This document shows, piece by piece, positions 24,243 through 34,313 of a DNA stretch of 64,000 nucleotides. The stretch is taken from positions 142,137,872 through 142,201,871 of the forward strand of contig NC_081413.1 in the NCBI RefSeq assembly GCF_030272615.1, written 5' to 3'. Numbering within the stretch: position 1 is the first letter of the stretch; each line of letters opens with the position of its first letter. The notes under the pieces are model-generated. The model ran no database searches. It saw only the letters and a program-made list of their open reading frames with translations, and was not told the origin of the DNA. A program made the translations under genes and the position numbers. The stretch comes from Cryptomeria japonica. Lineage: Eukaryota > Streptophyta > Pinopsida > Cupressales > Cupressaceae.

Positions 24243-24247
24243 TACAC
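24243..24247. repeat. Right target-site duplication TACAC
   Basis: Matches 7387-7391. It lies two or three A's beyond the inverted LTR end, so the joint is slightly imprecise. Confidence 0.5.
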
Positions 24248-24704
24248 AATGTTTAGTTGATTCTCCTTAGGCAACATACAAAACCAACACATCAATAGTC
24301 ATATTGTTTTTGATTCTTTGAAAGGTGTAAGTTTGATTGATAAATTTTTTGACATGCGTTCTGCAGAAAATCAATTAGGCTGTGAAAATATAAGGTAGAG
24401 AGAACACAATTTAGGGTTAGTGTTAGTAAATCCAAATCCAAATCAAGAAAACCCCAAAAAGTATATTGTTTTTTAAACAAGCAAAGCGGAAACTCATACA
24501 ATAATTCTCACCAAGAAGAACGAGTAAACACAAAATGAAACAACTCAAGTAGATATTCGTACGATTATTCCCACAGAGTAGACCGACAAACCTAGGAACT
24601 CATCCTGAATGTAGCATAAACTTGTACGACCTTTTGTAGAGGTTGTACAAACGAAACCTGAAAAAATAGAAAAAATGATTTACAAGGCCGAAAAATTGAA
24701 TACT
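24248..24704. other. Decayed sequence, possible leader of an old gypsy element
   Basis: No coding motif. It is AT-rich with repeated 'aaatccaaatc' words near 24427. It precedes, on the plus strand, a primer-site-like word at 24705-24729, so it may be the 5' leader of the minus-strand element whose LTR follows. Confidence 0.3.
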
Positions 24705-24729
24705 TCAGCCCCACGGTCCGCCCCAAAAA
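24705..24729 (-). other. Degenerate gypsy primer-binding site
   Basis: On the minus strand it reads TTTTTGGGGCGGACCGTGGG, which resembles the TGGCGCCCACCGTGGGG word that follows the 5' LTR in many plant gypsy elements. It has several mismatches. Confidence 0.4.
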
Positions 24730-25733
24730 TGTGTGAAAAAGTGGAATCTGTATCTAAATACGCAACACTTCAATAAGTCATTAGATACATGGTTAGTAAA
24801 TCAATAATCAATGAATAATAAAACCATCACAAAGCAACCTATTGTCTCCTGGTACATGCGATTTTTAGTCTTACTCTAAGATTTCTATATGCAATACCAA
24901 TGACTAGATGACACCTAAATGAAGGATTTGGTTTATATGTGAGCACAAGATTAAGCTAAATGAATGCAAGATATGCAATATTAATGAATATTAGGCTAAC
25001 ATGATTAAGCTATGAAGGAGTATCAAGCTAGATGATTTAACAAGTATGCAATAACTAATATGCAATATTCCCAATGCACAAAATATTAATGAACCTATAG
25101 CAAAAACAACATAATAACGATAAATCTCTAGGGTCCTTGATTAAGAGATGAGAGCTTGAATTTATAGAAAATACAGAAAGAAACCAACGGTTTAGATCGA
25201 ATGATGATGAGAGGTCAAGATTCTTCAAGAAAAATCACAATCCAGGTGAATTGATGTGATTGTTTGATATTCTCAGTTTTAAAGGATATTGAACTAAAAT
25301 TAAGATAAACTTTGGAAAAACTGATTTATTCTCTATTTTATTCAATTTTGAGATTTAATTGTTTTAATTGATTTTCTTGAGATTTTTCAATTTATTAGAT
25401 TTTCAATTTGAACTCTTTTCTCAATTTTAATTCCTTTTTTCAATTAATTCCTTTTTTTCAATTAATTCCTTTTTTTCATGATTTAATGGAAAATTGATTT
25501 ATTAATTAAATATAATATGATATTTAATGAAATAAATAGGATAATTGATTAAAATGATTTGCTTGGAATGATCAATTAATTAAATAAATATTTAATTAAT
25601 TTAAGGTGATTTATTTTCCATGTGACACTGATGATTTAAGAAATTAGTTATGTGTTCAAGATTGATTTAATTTGCCTTTGGTTGGGACATTGGTGATGAA
25701 ATCGAAATTAGGGGCCCGTGGTTTAGGTGACCA
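24730..25733 (-). mobile_element. Old gypsy-type 5' LTR
   Basis: It starts TGTGTGAAAAAG next to the primer-site word and ends ...TTTAGGTGACCA, where the CopC LTR begins. On the minus strand a TATA box (CTATAAATTC, core 25166-25161) lies near its middle, as expected for an LTR promoter. It is very AT-rich from 25310 to 25680. The minus-strand gag relic at 4859-5990 may be its internal region, pushed away by the 7392-24242 array. Confidence 0.45.
25428..25482. repeat. Short tandem repeat, ~16-base unit, three copies
   Basis: The unit aattcctttttttca (with caatt joins) occurs three times in succession, inside the AT-rich part of the old LTR. Confidence 0.8.
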
Positions 25734-28160
25734 TTTTTAGGGTACTATAGGGGTGAATCAATGTATTTAAATTTTTTTAACCATGTGTACTAATATTGGT
25801 ACTGCAAATGAATTGAGAACACACACACACAAGAGCACATCATATCACACTAGATGTACGAAGAAAACCCAAACTGGGAAAAACATCGGTGAGAAAAGTT
25901 GTTGGACTCTACTACTCCAATCCAACCTGACAGTAAATAAAATTTTACAAAATATTTTAGGGCACCAACCCAAGGAGCACCAACTCAAGGAGCAACAACC
26001 CCTAGTTTTATGAGCATCTACTCAAAGGAGAACCTACCCCTGTTTTGAGCACCCACTCAGAGAAATACTATGATTGTTCAAGTTTACAATATAATGATCA
26101 AGCCCTTTTACAAATGAATTTTTTAACACTTACAAAATTCTCATATCTTGAGAACGACTCTCTCTTTTCCTACTAAAGCTTTCCCTTTGTTTCTCCTCCT
26201 TTGTCAGTTTGGTTAACTTTTTCTCTCTACTACAACATTACACTACAAAATACTGTATTCTTCTCTGAATGGCTATACTCAACACTTCAGCACACCAACC
26301 ATCCATCAACTAGTGGAGATATATTTGTTTCCACCTTAGTCACTATCTCAACAACCACGCCTACTAATGTTGAATCACATTTACAACTACTACTCAATTG
26401 GATTGAATCTATACACATCCAATTTTTATTCTATTGCAATCTTGAATATTTTATTCAAGTTAGTTATCCTGGAGATCTATAACTATGAAGATTTCATTCT
26501 CTGTCCTGACTATGATCTCATACTTGTCGTCTGTAGTAAACGCATCCAACCTTTCTTTTGATCATTCTCAATACTAGGTTGTTATTTTAAGAAACCCCCA
26601 TCTGTCTAACATATTTTATTTTTCCTCTATCGATTTCCTCAAGCCCATCAACCATCTATAACTCAATCACCATTAATGCATTCTCCATCCTCTCTAAAAA
26701 GTTTGACAACTACCATACTAAAATCCACTATCACCGACTTCAGCGTATCAAATATCTTCTTCAACTAGCTGGAGAACTGTATGTCTCCACATTCTTCGTC
26801 CAGAACACATAGTCAAGGTTGGTTGACCACCATGTAGATCATTTTACCTATCGACATGCAAACATCTTCTTATTCAACATCCAAGTCATTTGGTCAATCC
26901 TAGTCAACCGTCCATGTGGACTTCTAATTCTATTAGCTTGTAGAAATGGCCACAAATTCAATCACAAACTTCAACTCTGTTGACAAAAATACCCTTTCAT
27001 CATTTTGACAGGTGTCCTCCGATTCTCTTTGTACATGCCAAGTTGTCAGTTCAAACTTGGTCAATGTCTAGGTGGAGAATTGAGCTGCTCAGATCCATTG
27101 AACTTCATCCATTATCTACCCATATGGGATAAGCTTTTGTTATTCTCAAGAAGCCTTCCTTTTGTTTGTTAGCCTGCACCTTATTAGCATGGTCTCTCAA
27201 CACACGCGGGATAATATTTTTTCCTTTTGTCCTTACCTGTCCTTGTCCCATGCTTTATTTCTTAAGACTATTTCCCCTCATGGGATAAGATTTTCATTCA
27301 CCTTGACAAGCATCTTCTTATCCCGTGACCCTTTCCTTATCCTCCCAGAGATGCACAGAATAAGGAAGCCTTTCCTTTTCCTCTACACTCTTATCCTATA
27401 GCAATATTCTTACTGTTGTGAACCCTCGCGAGATAAGGGTTTCCTTAGTATCCTTCGCTTTTTGTTTTTAGCCCACACAATATTTAATATTCATCTTAGG
27501 CTATGCGGGATAAGGGAATCTACAATCTTCTATTTAGCTTCTTGTCCCGCATGATATTTGTTTGTTAGTTTTGACACTATGGGATAAGAGGGAACATCTC
27601 TCCTCTTTGACTTCCTTTGACTTTCTTATCCCGAACAACCATCGTTGAACACTTTTTACAATGTGGGATAAGAATGACCACTTTGCATAAGTTATCCCAC
27701 ATGAATTTTGAGGGTCACATTTGATATTGTGGGATAAGAGAGACTACCTTGTTCATTGAACATATGTTAGATCCCGCAAGGTCAAAACTCTCTCTCAGGA
27801 ACACCTTGGGATAAAAGGATAGCCCAATTGACTAGTCAATAATGTTATCCCATGGGGTCATTTAGTCACCATTCGAATACACCACAGAACCCTTGGATAC
27901 ATGTGAACCAGATAGTTTATGCCACATGGAAATAATGACACGTGACCTAATGACTATTTTTGACATGACCAATATGTGAAGATGGTGAATGTTTTCAGCA
28001 CCTCTACATAAATTTTTTGAAACCCCTACAACATAACAAGACGTGTTATGCACAACTACTTCCTATCTGCATCACTGCAACCCCTAGACACTCCTCAACA
28101 TCTACCTATTTTTATGCTACCATTGGACATCCTTTGACATTAATGACAATAATGCCAACA
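25734..28160 (-). mobile_element. CopC 3' LTR (copia, minus strand), ~2.4 kb
   Basis: The right edge ...AATGCCAACA at 28160 is followed by the complement of a PPT (atctccccctttgg), so on the minus strand the LTR starts TGTTGGCATT after AAAGGGGGAGAT. The left end carries the copia LTR-end phrase 'aggggtgaatca' near 25750 and, a little further in, 'aaacccaaactgggaaaaac' near 25864, both also seen in the CopA LTR. The first bases (tttttaggg) are probably a mutated TGTTAGGG, so the left edge is approximate. The LTR is twice as long as the other copia LTRs here. The matching 5' LTR lies right of the window. Confidence 0.65.
27126..27853. promoter_or_regulatory. Cluster of GGGATAAG motifs in the CopC LTR
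   Basis: Exact GGGATAAG octamers occur at 27126, 27282, 27507, 27581, 27665 and 27731, and the complement CTTATCCC at 27317 and 27625. Near matches (GGGATAAT 27208, AGATAAGG ~27430, GTTATCCC 27691, GGGATAAA ~27809, GTTATCCC ~27844, CTTATCCT ~27335 and ~27391) fill the gaps. The GATAAG core matches the plant I-box. Flanking sequences between copies differ, so this is not a simple tandem repeat. Confidence 0.6.
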
Positions 28161-28425
28161 ATCTCCCCCTTTGGCATTGATGTCAACACATTTATAGAAT
28201 CATTCATAGACCATGTCTCCGACCATTTCTGACCATTTCTACCCCTCCTTCCTATAGCTATATGAACCATTATTACAATATAAAAGCCAGTGTCATTACT
28301 TCTTACAAAATAATTCAAAACTCCCCATGAGAGTGTACATGACATTCAAGGTGGTCAGTGTAGAAACAATATGCTCCCCTTGAACCATAGACCTCAAATC
28401 AATGCTTTAAGTGTAGAAGGAGGGT
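28161..28425 (-). mobile_element. CopC 3' internal tail and PPT
   Basis: On the minus strand the CopC pol frame resumes here after the CopB insertion. LGVV from 42900 joins SPSFYT and a TAA stop at about 28409. A short untranslated tail follows, ending in the PPT at 28161-28173 (complement of AAAGGGGGAGAT). The frame continuity across 14.5 kb is direct evidence that CopB inserted into CopC. Confidence 0.75.
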
Positions 28426-28430
28426 GAGTC

Positions 28431-29647
28431 TATTGGCAATATGTTGGATTTGGTTTAGTGTTGTCATTGATGTCAACACTATACCCTGGTTGGAGGCTAT
28501 CCCGATTGGACCTATCCCGATTAGTCTTGGTGATCATCTTGGTTTTGGCTATGATTCTAATCTAGCATGATTAGATCTCTGGAATTAGTATTGGATGCTT
28601 ATTCTAGGTGGTTATATACTTGCCACATTCTGTTGGTTCATGATTTCATGCTTCGATTGCTATCATTTTTGTTCCCGGTTGGTATTTCCTGGCATCGGTT
28701 AGCTTTACCGGTAAGTGTTTTTTGATGATTTGATCAAACGATTTTGGGTCAGCTTATGGGAACAATTTCTATCATGCTGATGGTGCTTCTTGATTGTGTT
28801 CTAGTTGTTTGATGGTGTTGCATTGGCTAACATGTGGTCATGATGGTCCTATTTGGATCCAGTTAAACTTTTTATTATTTCACTAATGGTTTCTATTGGT
28901 TGGTGAAGCATGTTGGATTTTGGTCTTAGCGGAATTTTTGATGGATGAAATTGTTTGGTTACTTGAATTAGGTCTAGGCTATGTAATGGAAATCATAATA
29001 TTGGTCTGGTGGTATCATGTGATGTAATTTTTGTAATTATGGGTTTATGGGTTTAGGGTTTAGCCGATCTTGTCAATAAGGTTGATGATCTATATTTATA
29101 GGTGGCTTATTCATGTAATTGGTATCATGGGATGGTTATGTCTGCATTATCAAAGAGTGGTTTACATGTGAATAAGGTTATATCATTCAGCGAAGTTTTG
29201 AGAAGGTTTTGTATTGCAAGGTAGACATATGTGCTTAGTGGGAACTGTATCAAGCATTATTAGATGCTACTTTTATACTTCATTCTTTCTAGATTGTCAT
29301 CTAATGTTTATGTAAGTCAGTGAGGCTTCTTTTTTTAATGAGAAATAAGCTCTAGGAAGTTAGCCTAATTTCAAGTCCAGTCCCCATTGTAATTATTTTA
29401 CATACTGCTAGAAAATTATTATCTGATTGTGGGTAAGGTTTCCCATCATGGTTTTTCCCTTTACCAGGTTTTCCATGTCAAAAATATTGGTGTTGTGTGT
29501 GTTGTGCTTTCATATTCTATCTTTCATTGTGTTGGTTTCTTTTTTCTCTAGTTCAAAGGTTTTGATATGCAATAATTCTGATTTTTGATAGTAAACTAAT
29601 TCACCCCCCCCCTCTCAGTTTACTCCTGGTATCAGATTTGTCTAACA
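28431..29647 (+). mobile_element. CopB 5' LTR
   Basis: Collinear with the 3' LTR at 41694-42894 (shared runs such as ttgtcattgatgtcaac, tagtcttggtgatcatcttgg, gggtttagggtttagccga). It begins TATTGGCAATATG, a likely G-to-A change of TGTTGGCAATATG, and ends TCTAACA. The 5 bases before it (GAGTC, 28426-28430) nearly match GAGAC at 42895-42899, a target duplication with one mismatch. The LTR promoter TATA is described separately. Confidence 0.85.
29052..29100 (+). promoter_or_regulatory. CopB LTR telobox and TATA box
   Basis: TTTAGGGTTT (telobox) lies at 29052-29061, followed by TATATTTATA at 29091-29100, about 30 bases downstream. The same pair is kept in the 3' LTR at 42298-42307 and 42337-42346. 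Confidence 0.5.
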
Positions 29648-29662
29648 ATTGGTATTAGAGAA
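29648..29662 (+). other. CopB primer-binding site
   Basis: ATTGGTATTAGAG directly after the LTR end. This is the initiator-Met tRNA type (TTGGTATCAGAG) with one C-to-T change. Confidence 0.8.
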
Positions 29663-29702
29663 ATGTACTCTCTATAGAAGATTAACCTCTTGAGGAGATC
29701 CG

Positions 29703-30646
29703 ATGGTATTAGAATCAAGTTCTACATTCAATCCCTATAGGAAGGAGAGTCCCAGATTTGATGTACAAATTACAAAATATGGAAGGAGCGAATGAAGATT
29801 CATCTCAAATGTCTTGGAGTTGAAGTTTGGGAGATAGTAGAGAAAGGGTATATACCTCATGATCCTAGCTCTAGAACATCAACACCTACTGATGAATAGA
29901 AGAAAGATGAAAATGTTGTTAGAGGAAAAGAAGCTTTATTGAGTGCTCTATCTAATGAAAAGCTATTAAATGTCATAAAATTGGAGAATGCTAAGAAGAT
30001 CTAGTTGAAACTTGAAACTCTTTATGAAGGTGACCAGGTAGTAAAAATTGTAAAACTTGAAGGTTTTTAGGTAAGATATGGAACTTTGAAGATGGAAGAA
30101 GATGAGAAGATTAATTCTTTCATGGATAGAGTGAATGAGATTTTCATGGGTATCAAATGTTGTAGTGGATCAATCAGTGAGGATGAGATAGTGTCAAAAG
30201 TTCTGAGAGCTCTACCTCTAGCTTACAAGATGAAGTCTACTACAATCAATGAATTCCAGAAAATGTCAAGTACCCTTGTTACCAAAGATACATTACTTGG
30301 AAAATTGATTGCTTTTGAGCTTGAAGAACTTGGAGATAAGAGTGCTGCCAAAACTAAGACTACATTTAAAGCATTTGCCTCCAATAAGAAGAAGATAGAT
30401 TGGAAGGAAATGCATGATAAATATTTGGAGGACATTGAGAGAGAAGAAGGAGAACTTGAAGAGATGGAAGCCCTGATTGCTATAAGAATTCCTAAAGGAC
30501 CATCTAGAAGTAAGTATGAAGGAAAAGTCCCTTTTAAATGTTTTTCATGCAATAAGATTGGTCATTTTGTTTCTAGATGCTCTGAAAGAGTTACTAGGAA
30601 TCATAAAAGATTTGTAAAGAGTCATAAGCCTAATCCAAAATATTAG
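29703..30646 (+). pseudogene. CopB gag (copia), broken
   Basis: Gag forms the particle and binds the element RNA. The frame starts at ATG 29703. A one-base deletion near 29760 (in the usual FDGTNYKIW motif) shifts it into the frame used by the remainder. In-frame TAG codons follow near 29897, 30003 and 30069, at places where relatives have Gln or Trp. From 30086 to 30643 it is open for 186 codons: the UBN2-type gag domain (SFMDRVNEI, EDEIVSKVLRALP.AYK), a Lys/Glu-rich linker, and an intact CCHC knuckle CFSCNKIGHFVSRC near residues 152-165. A TAG at 30644-30646 follows KPNPKY, the same place as a TAG in CopH. Confidence 0.8.
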
Positions 30647-30717
30647 AGCATACCCAGATCTAGAAGGAATAAGGATAAATCATGCTATTATGTTGGTGAT
30701 GATGATCTTGGTATTAC

Positions 30718-30748
<31 letters not shown>

Positions 30749-32532
30749 ACTGTGAGTGGATCTAGTAATGGAGCTTCCTGTGATAAAGATTGGGTCTTTA
30801 TTGCTATCAAGGATGATTCTCTAAAACCAATCATTGAAGAAACTCATACTGAGGAGAAGGCTTTGGCTGCTAAAATTGAAGAAAAGGATGGATGGGTTGT
30901 AGAGAGTGGATGTTCACAGCACAAGACTAGTGACAAGAGAAAATTTCTAACACTGCAAGAATTTGATGACAGACTAGTCAGATGTGAAGACAACAAGGCA
31001 TGTAGGATCAAAGGAAAAGGAATTATATCATTAGATGGTAAGACTAATATTGAAAATGTCTATTATGTTGAAGGCTTAAAGCATAATCTTTTAAGTGTAG
31101 GTTAGATGGTGGATAGAGGATTTCATTTACAATTCAAGGGTGGAAAATGTAAGATCGTCAATAGATCTGGATTGGAAATTGCCTCTGGAACTTAGACCAA
31201 AGGTAAAATATTTTATTTGAACTCTCGTGAGAAAGCTTGCTTGATTGTTCAGATTGATGAAATTTGGTAATGCCATAAAAGGATGTGTCATTTAATTTTT
31301 GATTGCATAGTGAAGATCAATTCAACACAGGCTGTTAGAGATTTGCCCAAGATTGTTAAACCTCATAATCATGTATGTAGATAAGGTCAAATGGGTAAGC
31401 AAGTTAGAACTTATTTCAAAAGTATACATGATAAATCTAATGAAATTATTGATATTATTCATACTAATTTGTGTGGACCGGTAAGGACTAAAATTTTTCA
31501 AGGTGATAGATATTGTATGTTACTTATTGATGATTATTCTTGAATGATGTGGGTAGCATTTTTGAAAGAAAAATCAGAAGCTCTTGAGAAATTCAAAATC
31601 TTAAAAGCTATGTTTGAGACTCAAATAGGACTGAAGATAAAATGTTTAAGATAAAATCAAGGCGGTGAGTTTACATCTGATGAGTTCAACAAATTTTGTG
31701 AGAGGAATGGAAGTAGAAGACAACTTTTTGCACCTAGAACCCCACAATAGAATGAATTAGTGGAAAGGAAGAACAAAACCATATTAGATGTTGCAAGGAC
31801 AATGATAACTGAATCTAGATTTCCTGATATCTATTGGAGGGAATCTATGAATACTACTATTTACACTTTCAACGGAGTACACAATAAAGGTGATACTAGT
31901 AAGACTCCTTATGAATTATGGTTTGGTCATACTCATACTATCAAATATTTCAAAAATTTTGGAAGTAAATGTTGTATTAGAAGAGATGATGCATTAGCAA
32001 AGTTTGATCCTAGAAGTGATGAAGGAATATTTTTGGGTTATTCTACTAAGAGAAAAGCATACAGATGTTATAACAAAAGATTGAATAGGATAATTGAAAG
32101 ATTAAATTTCAAGGTGGATGAGCATGGAATTAATCAGATTAGATCATATGACTATGTACCAAAAGATGAATTTATCAAACCTATACTAGTAATGCAATAA
32201 TAGGGCCAGAATAGTGAATCAGTCATTCTGGTAACATCAAAAAATTCAATAGTGACAAATGAACAACAGAAAGAGTCAAAAAATCAAGAAAATTCAAAGA
32301 CTCCCAGGTATGTGAAACTAAATCATTTTGAAGATCAGATCATTGGAGATAAAAGTAAAGTTATGATGACTAGGAGAAGATTTCTTACAGAATAGGAATG
32401 TTTAATTTCTCAAATTGAACCAGAATTATTTATTGAAGCAAGTAAATATGAAAAGAAATGGGAGAGGAATTAGATCAGATAGAAAAGAATAAGACATGGG
32501 AACTAGTTCCCAGACCTAAAGATACAAATATT
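30647..32532 (+). pseudogene. CopB protease and integrase, with start of reverse transcriptase
   Basis: The frame is continuous with gag but carries many stops (for example near 31103, 31193, 31267, 31381, 31541, 31649, 31748, 32198). The protease block reads WVVESGCSQHKTS, so the catalytic Asp of D-S-G is Glu: inactive. The GAG-pre-integrase block is degenerate (CHKRMCH). The integrase core keeps DIIHTNLCGP...DDYS and GGEFTSDEFNKF, then open frame 31760-32200 with the ERKNKTILDVARTMI and GYSTKRKAY motifs. A frame change near 32460 leads into EELDQIEKNKTWELVP, the linker just before reverse transcriptase. At 32533 the CopA insertion cuts the codon pair Ile-Gly, and the frame resumes at 40012. 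Confidence 0.85.
30718..30747. repeat. (TGA)10 microsatellite
   Basis: Ten perfect TGA/GAT units in CopB, read as an Asp run between gag and protease. Confidence 0.95.
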
Positions 32533-32537
32533 ATTGG
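32533..32537. repeat. CopA left target-site duplication ATTGG
   Basis: ATTGG is repeated at 40012-40016. Removing one copy and the 7474-base element between restores the CopB reading Ile-Gly-Thr-Lys-Trp. Confidence 0.95.
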
Positions 32538-34069
32538 TGATAACTTAATGATGAACAACTAGTACCAAACTGGTACTAAGAGGGGGGGGTGAATCAATAC
32601 AGAAAAAAACACAAACTTAAACCGGTTTGATAGCAGATACTTCAAATGACTAGAAAACAGTGACACCGGTTTGAAACAGAGTGCAACCGGTAAAACCCAG
32701 AACAACTAAAACAATCATAAACTGGTTAATCACTTAGCTTTCCTCTTAGCTCAATACTATACTACCATTTCACCCTCATGCATGAACAAGAAATCTATCA
32801 TTAGATCTTTACAACAGCTAGTTCAACATGTTTTATAGATAGGCATAAAACACAAAACCATCATATGCTTAATAGGCAATAACAAAGCATCACAAGATAA
32901 AAGCATCACACATGACACACTTATTTTTCGCATGGAAACCCAACTGGGAAAAACCATAGTGGGGATGAATACCCACAAGCTGCTTTTTGAACTCTTTAGA
33001 AGTCCACTCTGTTAGGAGCCTTGTCTGGTTAAAGACAGATACAATAGGCTTTGTTAGGAACCGATCCTGTTAGGGATCACCTAGTTAAGGGATGGCTACA
33101 ATACTCGGTTAAGGGTTAAACCCTGTTAAAGGTTACCTTGTTAGAGGATTTCAAGAACTCAATAGCTAAAGGATATCAATGACTCGGTAGCTTTGAGTTA
33201 CCCTGTTAAAGGATTTTCAACAAGTCGGTTAAGGCTGCCCTGTTAGGGGATTTCGCAACTATTGAGGTGGTTAAAGATCAACAGGTATATCAATGACCTA
33301 ATAATAGCACTCAATGCCAATGCAGATCCGCTTAAGCTCCTTTTCACCTTCTGCACTTACACTCTGTAGATATGACTTCTCTCCTTTGGTTTGGCAAGAA
33401 TCATGTATCTCTTCTCTTAGATATACACACACAACTTTTGCCAACAACCTCTGGAAGAATCACAACATTGACCTTATAGGACAACAGACAGGTTAGTAGC
33501 ATAAACCCTAAACCCCAAACCTGTTAGGTTAAGGAATTCAAATGGTTCCATCTTGACCGTTGAGCATACTGCATTAAATGCAACAGTCTTGAGCCAATCT
33601 CAAGACATTCTCCATCGTTCATTTCCACCAATTTCATGGCGACTGATAACCCATCACATGTTATCACTATTTTATAGACTTCGCACATTCCCGAGGTAGA
33701 TAGGAACAATCTCCCTCATGCAAGATCCTTCACGCGCACAAAGCTTACATGGCAACACAATCTGTTCATTGTTACCATGCTAACTCATCACACAAAGTCA
33801 CCGATCGAGCCACACAGGCTTGAAGCACTCCAACCGGAAACCCTAAAGTTGAGACCACCAACCGGTAGTCATACACTGCTTCCATGTGTCGATTCCCATA
33901 ACCTTATGCCAGTTCATCATTAAACAAATACACCACTTCACTTTGGCACAAATGTTGATTCACAGTGTTACTCGGTTCTTCTTCTCTTCATCATATTGAC
34001 ATCAATGACAACATACAATGTCATTATGTCCTCATACCGGTTCACATATCGGTTCACATAATGCCAACA
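32538..34069 (-). mobile_element. CopA 3' LTR, 1532 bases
   Basis: Plus-strand edges are TGATAACTTAATG and CATAATGCCAACA. It is highly similar to 38480-40011. The lengths are equal only by chance: this copy has an extra 'caagataaaagcat' phrase near 32890, and the other has an extra 'acctgttcacggtga' near 39880. On the minus strand a telobox (33512-33503) precedes a TATA word (33478-33473). Confidence 0.95.
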
Positions 34070-34313
34070 ATCTCCCCCTTTAGCATTGATAGCAATATAC
34101 AAAGACATCTCTCCACTTCACATCTTCTCCCCCAATTGTTGTTGATAGCTTATTCACTTCACATCTTCTCCCCCTTTGACAACAATGCCAAAGTGGAGGC
34201 ACAAGCTTCCCTGTTCCATTATGCTACTCCCCCTAAGGAGTAGCATCCTTCAACACATCAGTCCAAATTGGAAATGACTATTGTAATACCTGACTGATGT
34301 GGAGCAAATACTT
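34070..34313 (-). mobile_element. CopA PPT and 3' untranslated tail
   Basis: The complement of AAAGGGGGAGATT is at 34070-34082, with a second similar tract (ctcccccaatt) near 34129 and a third (tctccccctttga) near 34159. No coding frame. Confidence 0.8.

Noticed and set aside
25816-25832. Short (AC)n run
   Set aside because: Only about six units; too short to be informative.
27126-27853. Spaced GGGATAAG copies considered as a CRISPR-like array
   Set aside because: The repeats are only 8 bases, lie in both orientations at uneven spacing, and sit inside a plant LTR.
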